Shown in pieces: positions 12,369 through 25,194 of a stretch of 64,000 nt of DNA. The notes beneath the pieces were generated by a model, which saw only the letters and a list, made by a program, of their open reading frames with translations, searched no databases and was not told the DNA's origin. The translations under genes were made by a program, and so were the position numbers. Each line of letters starts with the position of its first letter. The first letter of the stretch is position 1. Location: NCBI GenBank assembly GCA_963681505.1, contig OY811978.1:1300549-1364548 (forward strand), read 5' to 3'. This DNA is from Eunapius fragilis (Eukaryota > Porifera > Demospongiae > Spongillida > Spongillidae).

Positions 12369-13160
12369 AGCCCTGACCCCATGTACAACCAGCTCTACCC
12401 TATCCCAATGCACAACCAGCCCTGACACAATGTACAACCAGCCCTACCCTCAGAACCAATCCTGGGCCCATGCACAACCATGCAGCCCTGACCCCATGCA
12501 CGCACGACCCCACAACCAGCTCTGGCCCCCACTGACAACCATCTCTGACTCCACAACCATCCCTGGCTCCAAAATCATGCCTCAAAACTAGCTCTGGTCC
12601 CACACCAACACACCAACCCTGGGCCATGCACAACTGTGCTACCCTGGCCTCATGAATGCACACCCCCACAACCAGCTCTGGCCACACAACCATGCAGCTC
12701 TGGCTCCACAACCAGCCCTGGTTCCATACCCTGGCCCCACTGGCACCACAATCAGCCATGGCACCACAACCAGCTCTGGCCCCACAACCAGCTCTGGCCC
12801 CACAACCAACCCTGGCACCACAACCAGCTCTGGCCCCACAACCAGCTCTGGCCCCACAACCAACCCTGGCTCCACAAACAGCTCTGGCACCACAACCAGC
12901 TCTGGCCCCACAACCAGCTCTGGCCCCACAACCAACCCTGGCTCCACAAACAGCTCTGGCCCCACAAACAGCTCTGGCCCCACAACCAACCCTGGCACCA
13001 CAACCAGCTCTGGCCCCACAACCAGCTCTGGCCCCACAACCCACCCTGGCTCCACAAACAGCTCTCGCCCCACAAACAGCTCTGGCCCCACAACCAGCCC
13101 TGGCTCCACAACTAGCTCTGGCTCCACAACCAGATGCACACAACCATGCAGCTGGCCCCA
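12369..13160. repeat. 18-bp minisatellite (ccacaaccagctctggcc)
   Basis: From about 12700 the array is regular: ccacaaccagctctggcc alternates with variants such as ccacaaccaaccctggca and ccacaaacagctctggcc. At 12369-12690 it is more diverged. The 18-bp period keeps at least five frames open over 120-265 codons. One plus-strand frame would read as a Thr/Ser/Pro mucin-like repeat (TTSSGPTTSSGPTTNPG). No start, splice or flanking domain supports expression, so I call it non-coding. Confidence 0.85.
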
Positions 13161-13944
13161 TGCACAACCAACTAGCTCTCAGTAGCTCTAAAAACAATTC
13201 TTAAGGATGATTTATATAACAAATATAATAAATAATTGTGTTTTTCCCCCTGTATTCCTGTGCATGCATATAGCTATGATCTGTGTGTGTGTGTGTGTGT
13301 ATGTGTGTGTGTGTGATGGACAAACGCATGTAATTTCACCTGATGGATATGCCTTAATTCGCAAAACTTTACCATTACATTCACATGCATGTAGTGTTTG
13401 TATGTGTGGGGTGTGTGTGTCACTAAGTCAGGTTGAAGCGGGAGGTAAAAAGTACAGCCACCAGTGAGCTTTGAACAATCGCATAGACTTCGAATGCAAT
13501 AATGTGCATTTACACTACCAAGAAGAGTCTTTCTCCAAAGACAGCGTTGTGTTGTATCCCACTCTACCGTACAAAATTCGTACTTTTTGTGCTCAAAAAA
13601 AAACAAACTAGTAAGATTATGACAGTCACTTTGAAATGTATCTTGATATATAGAACAATGTCAGCACGTACTGTCGGATGGTGTGGAAAGTCTCTGCATC
13701 TGAATTAGGTACGCATGTGTACAGAAAGGGTCTGTCTACATGCCTAGACCCTCCAAGTTATTGCATTTCATTTTGGTTGTGCAAACAGTGGCTCAAACAA
13801 TGCACTAAGATAATGAGTTTAATGACGTCATTATTACGGTATGTTCTAAAGTAAATTCCGGCCCACTCGTGACTCCACTCCGCATTTATGACGTCATGTA
13901 TGCGCCTAAAAATGGAGGGTGATAGCTAGCTAGTATGCACAGGG
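13161..13944. other. No gene seen; short (GT)n at 13281-13314
   Basis: Contains a compound tg dinucleotide run and AT-rich sequence. Small ORFs overlap the dinucleotide run and have no features. Confidence 0.45.
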
Positions 13945-14091
13945 AAAAAAATCGTGTTCCGGACCTTGGGTTTTAACCTATCGACCATGGGATCTGTTCC
14001 ATCAAACGTATTCAAAGACTTTGAATACGTTTGATGGAACAGATCCCATGGTCGATAGGTTAAAACCCAAGGTCCGGAACACGATTTTTTT
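13945..14091. repeat. Perfect palindrome, 73-bp arms with 1-bp centre
   Basis: Bases 13945-14017 are the exact reverse complement of 14019-14091, with a single A at 14018 as the centre. With one mismatch the pairing extends a few bases further on each side (cacaggg / cctgtg). It contains tcgaccatgggatctgttcc. Possibly a foldback or MITE-type element. Perfect arms imply a very recent origin or a strand-switch event. Confidence 0.95.
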
Positions 14092-14406
14092 TCCTGTGAT
14101 GTACGATAAGTGTTTGGAGTTTATGAAAGAAGATGGCCGCTGAGAGTGACCTCTAAACCGCTACTTTTTACTTCCGAAAAAAAACGGAAGAGCTACTAAG
14201 GTATACAGATAGGATGGTATAAAGCATGGATTTTATATAGGGCGGAAAAAAAAGAGGAGCGCATGTTTAGCGGCGTGTCAAACAGGACTACGTTCCCTAG
14301 ACACTTGGACTTACGCAAAAGACTTACCTCTTTGCAATATGGTACGCCAAACACACTCCTTATGAAGGCGTTTCTTCACTAGCAACCGCAAACCAGATTA
14401 GAATCG
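14092..14406. other. No gene seen
   Basis: Short stretch between two palindromic elements with no supported reading frame. Confidence 0.4.
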
Positions 14407-14500
14407 TACCCAGACCCTCGTTCCCACAGCTGCTGCGGGTGGATTACATCCACGTAGTGTGATGTAATCCACCCGCAGCTGTGGGATCAGGGTCTGGGTA
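14407..14500. mobile_element. MITE family 2, palindromic copy
   Basis: Arms tacccagaccctcgttccca..ggtggattacatc and the reverse complement flank a short centre near 14451-14460. The same core (gatgtaatccaccCGCAGCTG) forms the perfect palindrome at 55496-55606 and a half copy at 20428-20479. A copy with only the outer arms lies at 54070. Confidence 0.8.
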
Positions 14501-14737
14501 AGAGCCTAAAACCCGGATTGGGGGTGAGTTCACACTAGGTAATTAGCATTCATTGCCCAAACCAGATCGATGCAGTTTTTGGGCATACCCATGACAAAGA
14601 TGGCCGTCTCATACTGGAGTTTTGAGGAAACAGCAAACTCGCACATTCGTATGGATATGGGGAGCTGCTGATGTGCAACGACAGCTTGATGGAGTTGTAC
14701 ACAACTATCCGCTTATGACACATTTACCTACCAATGC

Positions 14738-14738
14738 A

Positions 14739-14797
<59 letters not shown>

Positions 14798-14877
14798 ACA
14801 CACACACATACACACACATACACACACCGGTGACACACACACACACGCATGCGCGCAGACACACACACACACATACA

Positions 14878-14960
<83 letters not shown>
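14738..14960. repeat. (CA)n microsatellite, about 220 bp
   Basis: Almost pure ac dinucleotides, broken by accggtgac and acgcatgcgcgcag near 14825-14860. All six frames are open over it; none is treated as coding. Confidence 0.97.
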
Positions 14961-14961
<1 letters not shown>

Positions 14962-17720
14962 GTTAAGGGTGAGAGCCAGTTGATTTTGCCACATCAGAAT
15001 ATGCTGAGACGACTATGATAGCGAGCATTCATATAGTGAGAGTGAATTATATATGCAAAAATGGCCAGGGCCTAGCAATTCGTGAAAATACAACCCATGC
15101 AGCCGTCATATACCTCCGCTCCATGCAACCCAGTGGCGTAGGAACGTATTAAAGATTGAGGGGGCCAACGTCATAATACATGTCAAGAAATTTCGGGCGC
15201 TCATTAGCAATTCCTGGCCAATTTTGCAAACGTCCGTCACATTTCCCGCGCACGCGTCCATAGAAATGTATGGGGTAATGTTCATTTTTTATTACCACAA
15301 ATCAGGGAAAGTCGCTATTCAAGTTTTCCAGAAGCCCTATGATGGATAACTTGATAACCTATCACTCTGCCAAGTTAATGGATTTTTCAGCCACTTCTGC
15401 TGGCTTCCTCATAAGGGTTAGTACTCCTCCATAGAGATGAATGGAAAATTGCTTTTTACAATGATTTTTTATCACTATTCTTTTTTGTTACTCTGAATGT
15501 AAGATAGGAAGGTATTGTTTTCCTCATTTCAGATGATGCTAATATGATCAAGGCAACTATCTACCAGGTTCTCGTGCCCATAGGCTTCTTTCCCTGACTT
15601 CCTGGGGCACTTTTGGTCATAGGGGTACCAAATCCAGTTTCTTATTAAACAATATTTAAAAATTAACGAACACCCGTGTTCTAGCCGCGCTGGAAGTAGC
15701 GAACTTAACTTGGTATGTTCTTTGTTTGGGACTAAAAGAGCGCATGTTTTTGGATCGAGATAAGCCATTTGAAGTTTATGGTCTGTCAAACGCTGAGTAG
15801 TCCTAGGTCTATCAGAAAATATATATTACCTCTGGGTCTATTCGATAAACATTATACGTAACTAGGCCTACTGTGTTTGTTTTCTGAAAAACTAAGGCAT
15901 CACTGAAGGCTAAGTGTATAAGTAAGGCCACTATAGGCCTATAGCTTTTTACATTCGACCACGTGGTGACGCTATGAGTATGACAGCTGGGAAATTAACG
16001 TTCCTTTTCTGTTGCTATTTTCCCTATGCGTGCGTGCATATCCACATTTGTAAATGTGGTCGCTCTATATAGAATTCGAAGTGGACAATCACAAAGTGGT
16101 ATATACGATATGCGTGACAGGGACAAGCCATTTAAGGACAGGGCCCAATTATAATCACGTGTGATCAGAGGTGAAGACTTATGGCTATGTAACTTTGAAT
16201 GTGTTCTTTTTGGCTCCCTCCGCAGTGGCGGATCTAGGAGCGCGCGATCTCCTCGTCCGGGTTTATGCTAGGAGCTGACAGCGACCTTCCAGACCCCTCC
16301 CCCTACCTAGCTACAGAAAGCTTTTATTTATGGCAACATCTCCCGACTGCTTGAGCCAATAGGGATGATGCCATGTAAATGTTGACCCCTTCTCCAAATC
16401 TTGTAATTAGGCCATGTTTTGGACACTAGAAGTTAAGTTAAGATTGTTTTCCCACCACTGATATTGTACTCTCAGGGTATTCCCTCCTCCCTCTAATCTG
16501 GTCAGTTAAAAATAACTCCTCTTGAGTATTAGTGAAGTGTACATACCCAGGTGGTCTGCCAGCAACTCAGGTTCCATGCTCAGTGGGACTACCAGGGATT
16601 GGACCTACCTTAATGAACAGTGTGGCGTACATGGGCTGCTAGCCAGCCTCCAGGTGACACTCTCAAATGGAAAGCTTTGTGTGGTCATGCAATGCCTACT
16701 GAATATGCAGACTATGGGACATTTGTATTTGGCTATGTACATGTATGGTATTGTCACAAGTTTGTATTTTTATTGTATCAAACTTGTTGTAGAAGGCCAT
16801 TTATTTTAAACGAGCTGGCAAATGTATTTACAGAAGTAACAGTAACCTCAGGTCTTTGTGGTTTCAAATGTACCTCCTATTGTTGTGGGTTTTATGTAAG
16901 CTTTTCCCATCCCTGAGGGCTAGGGGGAGAGATTGATTGTGTATGTGAGTCATGATCACCAGCCTTCACATCATTGATCTGTGAACAGATCTGCATCATG
17001 GCATTCTTTTCTATGCTATGAACAGTGCTAAGTAGAAAGACAGGTGCATGTACATGTATGTAATCTACATGCAACCATGCATCAATGTTAAAAGTAGCAC
17101 TTGTATTGTTTCTTCAGCTCTGTGTCTGGGTGGTGTATGTATATGTGTAACCTCGGGGACCTCATGAATGGAGAGGAAGAACTCTACTGAATGGAACACA
17201 GTAGTTAGGCAGTGTCAATAGGGAACTAAGTTCATGTTCCTGATATTTACTTAGACAACAGAGAAGATGGATTGGGACTCAATGTAGTTATATATACAAG
17301 ACATGTACACTGTAGTATAAACTTACTAAGCATTGCCAATAAGAAACAGGATCATTGACTGGGGACATGAGGTTTGACCATCCACCCACTCCCACCTCCC
17401 AATCAGCTCAAATGGAGGAGTTATAATCTCTCAACGATGTAAACTCTGAATTTGAGCACATAGTGAATGGGCCTCACAACTGTGCGTGTGTGTGTGTGTG
17501 TATGTGTGTGTGTGTGTATGTGTGAGTTAATCAGGACATATCAACTTAGTGTCCCCCATGGTTAAGAAGCCATGTGTGTGAAAGCTCTCTATAAACTTTA
17601 CAGTGGCCCAGTCAATCTTTTGAGATAGGGAGCAATTATATTCACTGCCACTATATACAAGGCTTCCATCCTTGTGTGCACATCACAAAAAATAAATTGC
17701 AGTCTCCAAACAAAATGCAT

Positions 17721-17722
<2 letters not shown>

Positions 17723-17784
<62 letters not shown>
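17723..17784. repeat. (AC)n microsatellite
   Basis: About 31 uninterrupted ac units. Confidence 0.97.
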
Positions 17785-17787
<3 letters not shown>

Positions 17788-17814
17788 GAAATTCCTGTGC
17801 TACTTAGGATTAGC

Positions 17815-18165
17815 GGTTCTGGTGATGTTGCTGTCAAATTGATATGACCAAGTCTATGGAAGCCACCCATAACATGTTTGGAAGCACCACTGCCCAGGAC
17901 ACACTATGGTCCAAACACGAACTTATAATGACACAATCTCAGGTGTGTGTGTGTGTGTGACTGTATGTCTCATTAGTGTGGAGTCGTACACACAAACGCA
18001 TTAGCTATTAGCTGGCCCACCACTTCACACAAGAGGGCAGTGATAGGGAGGAGAGCACTTGATGTCATTTTTGGACCATAGTAGTGCTGCTTCCAAACAT
18101 GTTACGGGTGGCTTCCATACGTAGACGTGGTCATAGCAAACTTGACAGCCATTCTCACCCAAACC
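17815..18165. mobile_element. Foldback element, about 100-bp arms
   Basis: The stretch 17820-17912 (ggtgatgttgctgtcaaatt, then gaagccaccc, then atggtccaaa) is repeated in reverse complement at 18068-18158 with scattered differences. The spacer of about 150 bp contains a gt run. No coding capacity. Confidence 0.75.
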
Positions 18166-18466
18166 ACATGGGGGCAACAATTGCCTACACCACGACACCA
18201 ATCCATTACATGCAACACACCAGTCCAGTTACATGTGAAAAACACATCAGTGACGTGGAGGCCATTGGACATGACCATGTGGATGAGACTATGGGATATA
18301 AGTGAAGGGCATGAGTGCAGTAAATGAGACATGAGAGACCTGAAAAAACAGTGCACTACCATTTTAGTGCTGATACAATTATTGCAACTAGAAGGTAATG
18401 AAATAGGACCAAACAAAAAGAAAATGATGAGGGTGATATAATAACTTGAATGAAAGATGACTAATA

Positions 18467-18615
18467 CATGTTATTGAACCCGCTTCCATAGTTGGGCGTT
18501 GCCCAAGCCAGTAGATGATAGCGCTGCGTCCTGGTCAGAACGATGCACTACTTAGTTGGGCGTAGCCGAACTTGGTCGGGCAACGCCCAACTAAGGAAGC
18601 GGGTTCAATAACATG
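18467..18615. mobile_element. MITE with TIR catgttattgaacccgcttcc
   Basis: Inverted arms of about 40 bp: atgttattgaacccgcttcc and agttgggcgttgcccaa at the left, their reverse complement at 18573-18614. The centre repeats the gttgggcg..gcc words. No other full copy was noticed in this window. Confidence 0.85.
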
Positions 18616-19560
18616 GTTTAAATAACAGATCACATGATCGAGAAATGGAAATGCCAGCAAGGGCACGAGTTACAATGTAACGTTTAAGATAGATGCGCAT
18701 GCGCAAGGATAGATCGCTGAAATCAACGATAGTCTTAGTTTGAGACGTTTTTATATGAAACCGATTGCCTTTTCTAACTCACCTGCCATGCAGACTTGCA
18801 ATAAATTTATAAACGGCAAAAAATAATAATAATTTTATAAAAATTAATTAGCTGTTTTAATAAGATGATAAATCTTTAAAGCGTCTGGTGAGTATAACGG
18901 TGAAATCCGAATTTTTTAATCACAATTTTAAACCGAGTTATGCACTGATGACCATAATTTCTTGACATGAAAGTAGCCGGCGGAATGTGTCAACAAGGGG
19001 GTGGGTCCCTTCAGCGCGGAGCGTGGAAGCTTTTGAAGAAGTATGGTAATTAATTGGCTTATGAAACCCCACGGTCAAACATAGTTGTTTAAATAGTATG
19101 TATAAGGTAAATTACACTGAAGTTATACGCTTCTGGGAAAGTCAGGTTCCTGAAAGAACATTTCCCGATATATATCGCTATCAAGAGGGGCTACAAGATT
19201 AAAGCTATCAAACCGACGCGTGGATTAATATTTTAACACTAATACTACGTTTACACGACACAATCTTTCCGTGCCAGCATGGTACAGTATACGCGGTACG
19301 GCATGGTTACTTCGACGCTTGAACACTACCGAAACTATACAGTCGCTCAACAGTGGTAGATTGGCTTGTTTCAATAGTATTAAAATGGCGTGGTGGATGA
19401 TTTCAGGCACTAATATAATTGTAGCTTATCTATAGTTACGGCCGCCACACAATCCCAAATAATCAGTAGTCGTACCGTGCCATACTTAGCTGTTCCGTAC
19501 CATGTTGTACCAAAGATATGTATTGTGAACACTGAATTTTATTAGGATTGGGGGGGTCTG
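18616..19560. other. No gene seen
   Basis: AT-rich region with only a short minus-strand frame at 19225-19410 lacking domain features. Confidence 0.4.
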
Positions 19561-19608
19561 GCCCCCCCCCCCCCCCCCCCCCGGCCCCCCCCCCCGGCCC
19601 CCCCCCGG
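19561..19608. repeat. C-run cluster (C17, C11, C8)
   Basis: Long C homopolymers separated by gg dinucleotides; on the minus strand this is G-quadruplex-prone. It lies at the right end of the possible 15131-19615 element. Confidence 0.95.
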
Positions 19609-19850
19609 TTCCTACGCCACTTCAACCTATTTTGAAATGTACAACCCACACGTAGGTATACGATCGTACAAGGGAGCAATGCCGCCATAAAATCAGCGGC
19701 GGATCTCCCCCTCCATATATAAATTCAAAACTTCACGCCCCCAAACAGCATCGATCTGTTTGGGCAATGAATACACTAATCACCTAGGGTGGACGCACCT
19801 CAATCCGGATCGATCCGGTTTGATGTTGCTGCGAGGAAACGCCTTTTGGC

Positions 19851-20362
19851 TTAGCCAATTGCTTTCGCTTTTCCACTAGACTTCTGTCTTCTAATCCGTG
19901 CAGTATTCAGAGTATTGGTCGCGTGACACTGTTCCAATGGGCAATCCATTATTTAGCCGTACACACACACCTGCAGATGACAATAAATGGTGTCCACGGA
20001 GGGTGTTCGTAAACATGAGGTTGTCCATGGTAGTTTTGGAAATATGTCCCGGGGGTTGGTGGTATAAATGCCTGTTCGGGGGTTTGCAGGTAAAACATAC
20101 GCTTGTCCAGGATAGGTGTAATTATTAAATAGACACTTGTCCAGGGTGTACTTTAAAGCCTGTCCCGGGGAGTGTAGACAAAACGGACACCTGTCCAGGG
20201 ATGATTGTACACATTGTCTCGGTGGGTTACGTGTGCCATCTGTAGGGTGTGTATGTTTAAATTAATGGAATACCCATTGGAAACGTGTCACGTGACCAAT
20301 ACTCTGAATTTTGCTCAGAATAGAGGAAAGAAGTCTAGTGGAACAGCTAAAGCAATTGGCTA
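19851..20362. mobile_element. Foldback element with about 100-bp arms
   Basis: The left arm 19851-19952 (tagccaattgcttt, ttccactagacttct, attcagagtattggtc, ccaatggg) is matched in reverse complement by 20263-20362. The 310-bp interior has degenerate copies of cttgtccaggg / ctgtcccgggg words spaced 40-60 bp. No transposase. Confidence 0.85.
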
Positions 20363-20427
20363 TGATGATATGACGGGACGAAAGGTTTTCCATTTCATTA
20401 ATATAATGTTCTTAGTGTCTGAGTTTC

Positions 20428-20479
20428 GTACCCAGACCCACTAGTACTCGCAGCTTGGATGGATTACATCACCCTTTAG
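20428..20479. mobile_element. MITE family 2, half copy
   Basis: gtacccagaccc followed by actcgcagcttggatggatt and acatcaccc matches one arm of the palindromic family at 14407 and 55496. The second arm is absent. Confidence 0.6.
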
Positions 20480-20560
20480 TTCAACCTATTCTTCTATGGA
20501 GCGTGCCGCCGAAAGAATTTCGTGACCGTTCAGTTCTTCATATGAACAATTAAGAGCATA

Positions 20561-20784
20561 GTGTCCAGCAAAATCACCCTTATGATACTTTATTTTCCAG
20601 GACAAGCAAAAGAAAAGTAAGGCTCGCATTGACAGGTATGACTAATTATAAATTAGTGCTAATAACTCTATGAGGGATAATACAATTTAGGATGCGTAAG
20701 GACCATTTGATAGACGCCTTTTGGAGTTCACGAAAAAATTTGAAAACTTGAAAAACTATCCAGAAGGGTGATTTTGTTGGACAC
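20561..20784. mobile_element. MITE family 3 (gtgtccagcaaaatcaccct)
   Basis: The TIR gtgtccagcaaaatcaccct at 20561 is matched in inverted form by agggtgattttgttggacac ending at 20784. Internal words such as gttcacgaaaa recur in the copies at 41422-41570 and (partial) 45184-45265. Confidence 0.85.
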
Positions 20785-20968
20785 CGTTCTGTTTATTATC
20801 AGTTATTGTCATAAAAATATTATGCGAAGTAGAAACTGTTCCATACAATATTATTATCTGAATTTTGTGCTTGTTATGAGACAATTAAGTAATTTCCTGT
20901 ATTGAATGCAGTTCAATTATATTGCTATATTTCTTAGTAGCCGACTTATCAAAACCACTTAGCCACAA

Positions 20969-23566
20969 CTAACTAGTTCCTGGCTTTAATACTGTTCCAT
21001 ATGCCTCATTATCTCTTGTGTCAATAATCCCATTCGTTGTTGCAGTCACCTGGCATAAGTCAGTTTTACCAATAGGCTTGCTACATCTTGCCTTGATAAG
21101 TTTTTGAATGGCGCAGCAGCCAGGAAACAGTATGGTGGCAACTAGGATTCCCAGAAAGAAAGAAATGGGAGAACTCACTGCTGAGGTAGTTCCAACGATG
21201 TCATTACAATTGTTAGAATCTTAACGGAGAGAAGAGCAATGGATTTCAAGAAGTATAAGCGCTGTTTCTCATGAAATATTACTGCGTGTGAGTGCGGAAT
21301 GATAGAATTATAATGCACTGCTCCTAATAGAAAAAGTAAGTGTATTATTCACACTAAATTGTTTTTAATGTATCAGGCCCCCTGATCATTGCATGACAGC
21401 CATCCACCTTGCACATTTTGAAGATTACTAAATTTTTTTTAAATCGCGTATTGCATTTTAATGCATGGATGTAGTTTAAGCAAGAACTAACCTGTTCGTC
21501 CATTCAGGTTTGTTTGAGATGATACTATAATGAAAGTGACGTGCATATAAATAAAAGTTATCTCCATTTCATATACACCTTACCAACATTATTACTATAA
21601 TGATTTAATTAATAACTCTTCTCCCTGAATGGTTTAAAATTTTACATGATTCTCACAAATCATACTGTCAAATTTTCATTCTTAAGCTAGAGCTTTGCTT
21701 CAGTTCTCTTGTCATTGATGTATTTATATATATCAACTAATTAACAAAATCCTGTTCATTGTTGTGCAGTTACCTGAAAATAATAAAACTGTTTCGATAG
21801 TAGTAATGTTTTTTCCAGCACAGTTCATGGCCAATATAGATGAATTGTAAGATGAGTTGTTCTTCAGCCCTGTGAAGGCCACTATTGCTGACCCATTGGA
21901 ATAGGCTGCAATGACCACTGGGTAACTGGTGTAGCTTCTATTTGACATGGTGACACTGTAACTAGTCGGCAGACCACCAGAGATGGAGGGAGTGATGGTA
22001 ATGACTAGCCAAGCCGTGACGGTGGTGGTGTGGGTAATAACTGGAGCACCTGGGGGACCTGAAATGCATGCATTCATCAATCCTTTAATAACTGTAGTCC
22101 AAACATATATTTATGTATTTGCCATACCCTATGTGTGTACTTAAACTTGTATATAATATTATAATACCATTCATACCAGTCACAACTACATATCCATATC
22201 TATAGATGTGTAGCTGTATATGCTATGGGGACATTTGTTACCATGCAATATTTACCTATTGCTATAATGGACGATACATTGTATCTAGTAGTATGAGCAG
22301 TTACATTCTGAGCACCAAATTCGATTATTGAGAAGACCATGTCTGAGGTCATTGTGATGGTCAGATTGCTGGTAAGACATGGTGTTGATGGACCAGGGTC
22401 TGTATTGATGGCTTTGAATAGTCCACAAGTGAAACTTTCGCCTCTGCAATAACCAATAGATTGAGCCAGTACTAATGCATCTGGTGTATCAGAGCTGGGG
22501 CATGTGCCGATGGGTAGCATCCATAGGTTATTTCCATACTCTCTAAGAGCAGTCCCTGTAAAGGTTACCTGGTCCCCAGGACAGGCTACAGGAGGACATG
22601 CTACCACCACTCCATTGACCTGACATCTCAGCAGCTGGGAATGGGCTGGGGAAGTGAGAAAATTGGAGCTCATATGCCACATTCATGGTACAACGCGTCT
22701 AACACTGATAACTCTCACTTGTCAGCACTTCTATTCACAGTTTTCAAAATACAGTAAAACAAGCAAAGAAATGGGAACGTTGTGAGATATAGAAATTGAA
22801 GGCGACAATGGTGCAACAAAACAGGGAACAAGGTTTTACAGTTTATCACAATATATGCCTGAATGATGTGTACTGTTCTTACTACGCCTTATCGTGTCAC
22901 TAATCAGGTAAACCGCAAAGTGCATCTACAGTAGTACACCTACGTGGTTCGCTTTCTTGTACTGCTAAGATTGCTCATTAGAAGGGAAAAAAGTATTCAG
23001 CACAACGTTTCATGGCAGCCATTATCCAGGGAAATAATAAAACACTCCTGGACAAGCTGGGGAACGTTCTTAAAAGTATTCAGCCAGGATTTCGGTTGGA
23101 TTAATGTTATTCGTGCAATAAATGGATATTATAGTCAAACTGAATAATGATTTATGATAGCTTGATTCTACCATATTAGCATGCATGATAAAAGTAAATG
23201 GCTGAATCAAGAAGTGTAGGGTAAGATGATCATATATTTTCAATGGGATAGCAGTGCACTGAACTGAACTACATAATTACAGTTATAATTATACATACAA
23301 TAATCAAATAGAAGGGAGATAACTCTGAGCCAGAACAAAATGGTGTGTGTGAGTGTTGGGGGGGGGGGGGAGGGGGGGGAGGGGCAAGTGAGTGCTGGAT
23401 GATGCAAAGTGAGGCTTAATTGCAGGACTGATAATCCAATGCTTATTGCTGTGATGCATGTTTCCATTTTCTGATCTACATGAGTCTATAAACACGTATA
23501 GGTACACTTACTTCTGGTAATGTAGATGAGAAGAAAAACTACTAGCAATATTCTTGATAATTCCAT
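20969..23566 (-). CDS. Gene C: Ig-like/FN3 single-pass receptor, 4 exons
   Basis: Minus-strand exons 23566-23512, 22645-22256, 22058-21774 and 21219-20969 join at phase 1 with GT..AG ends to 326 residues. Residues 1-18 are a signal peptide (MELSRILLVVFLLIYITR). Residues 19-148 are the cysteine-rich Ig-like module (LRCQVNG, CPPVACPGDQVTFTGT, TCG, PCL). Residues 149-243 are FN3, starting GPPGAP. The TM helix is about 262-281 and the tail 282-326, ending near EAYGTVL; YGTV fits a YxxV tyrosine motif. It lacks the Pro/Thr stalk exon of D, E and G. The tail ends YGTVL where genes D and G end YGTAL, so the tails are homologous. A possible AATAAA on the minus strand lies near 20790. Probably a membrane recognition receptor; the ligand is unknown. 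Confidence 0.85.
23356..23384. repeat. G-run in gene C intron 1
   Basis: ggggggggggg-a-ggggggg-a-gggg within the first intron of gene C, where it reads as C-runs on the coding strand. Confidence 0.9.
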
Positions 23567-25194
23567 ATTCTGTAGTAGGAAACATTATTGTGAGTGTAAG
23601 TAATTTCAAATGATGATAAGAGACCGATTTAGAACTGACTGAAATGGCAAGCTACTGGATAAATTTTGGGCAGAGCGTAAGTGTAGTGTCTATATAATTA
23701 CTTAGCATTGTGTCAAATCGTAAAGGACGCACAATATAGTATTTATAATGAATGACTACTTCGTGCCCAATGTTCAACAACAAGCTCAGTAGGTCGAAGT
23801 ACTTCCAAACAACGTTCGTGTTTTGTAATGCGTTGAATTGGATTAACGGTATTCCTCAATGGTCCATTCCTTCAATACACAAGTACTGGACGAATCCTAT
23901 TCCAATTAAAAGTAAATAAATGCAATTCATCATTCATCGAATAAGGTCAATTCTTTGTGACACTACTACATGCATGTACGTTGTGTGTGTGAGAGGAGCA
24001 CAACAACAATCGATATGGATTTTGTTTATAGTTTGTAATTCATGCATCACTTCTCCCACGGGCAGAATGTACGTAATACACATAGTAATTATTAGCACAC
24101 GATATGACATTTACGGTACCCTTACAAAATTTGTTAAAAATTTGTTTCTACGGCATGTGCTGGGTTATAAACTATACTGATCTAATTTAATTTTAGCTCT
24201 GCGCATGCTGTATAATGTTCTTCCGGCTGAGTGAAAATATTACAATAGACTAAGACGTTCTTGATCTATCCATATATACTTTTATGTTGCTGTTTACCAT
24301 ACTACTTCTTTCCCAAAGGCATAATGTGCAACTGAAAAGAAAAGAAAAAAACAATAAACCCAAAGTACACGCGGTGATGTAAACACGATCTTGGGACGTG
24401 GAATGAACCTATGATTTTACACTGAATCCTCTGAAAGAACATTACTACAAGAAAATCTGACGTGTCATCTGGTTTTTATATAATATCACAACAAAATAAT
24501 TCCACGCGTTCTCCCCCTGTGGTCGTTTCCATAATGCAGTTGTAGGTTCTGGCCAAGCTAAATGGCAATATGCAGTGGCGATAATTAATGTAGTCCTTCA
24601 GCTAAACGTAGAGAGGTACGCATTTTTCTGACAATTAAGTAATTAACCATTCATTATAGCTGCAGTTTTAGGAATGTTAAAACAAGACTTAGAAAGCTAG
24701 TTATTTTCCCCCCGCATATGATCGACGACAGTCGCATGCAACTGATCTACACTGCTGCGCATGCATACACGCGTCACGACCATGCACCGTATAGTTTAAA
24801 CGCTATTGGCACCATTGCTTATATACTATAACAAACCAACCAATTTCCAAGACTTTGGCATAGTGCTTAAATCTAGATCTGTTGTCGAAGGTTCCAGTTC
24901 CTTTCTCACACCCGCACAAGTGATCCAAGGGTAATAGAACTAAAGAGTGTATGCAATGTATACTAGCAAAACATCGCATTCTGCCGATTGCAGTTTTCAT
25001 TCACACACGTGATCTTTATTCAAATTCTGATATTTTGCAACGTCTATACTCCGGTAACTTACCAGCATACACCTGCTGTATCCGTTGTCAAATCATGGTT
25101 TACTTTTTAACATTGTGTTTGCATAAGTACAGTATCGCAGTGTGATGAGTATGTAAAAGCTGAATTTTTTAAAATTGTTCCAGTAAAACTGAAG
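23567..25194. other. Between genes C and D, no gene seen
   Basis: Upstream (promoter) side of gene C on the minus strand and downstream side of gene D. Only short featureless ORFs. Confidence 0.4.

Larger units (their letters stand above)
15131..19615. mobile_element. Possible 4.5-kb element with agtggcgtaggaac ends
   Basis: The word agtggcgtaggaac at 15131 recurs in reverse complement (gttcctacgccact) at about 19601-19614, next to G-rich or C-rich runs, as in many hAT-type elements. I cannot identify a transposase between them and no clean target duplication is visible. The two ends may belong to two separate elements. The interior is mostly AT-rich sequence without recognised genes. Short frames at 15529-15789 (-) and 16522-16916 (+) have no domain signature. 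The interior also holds (gt) runs at 17481-17524 and other foldbacks listed separately. Confidence 0.3.

Noticed and set aside
12369-13160. Mucin gene
   Set aside because: Open in at least five frames; no signal peptide, splice sites or anchor found nearby.
14622-15018. His/Thr or Cys/Val repeat ORFs
   Set aside because: Translations of a (CA)n microsatellite.
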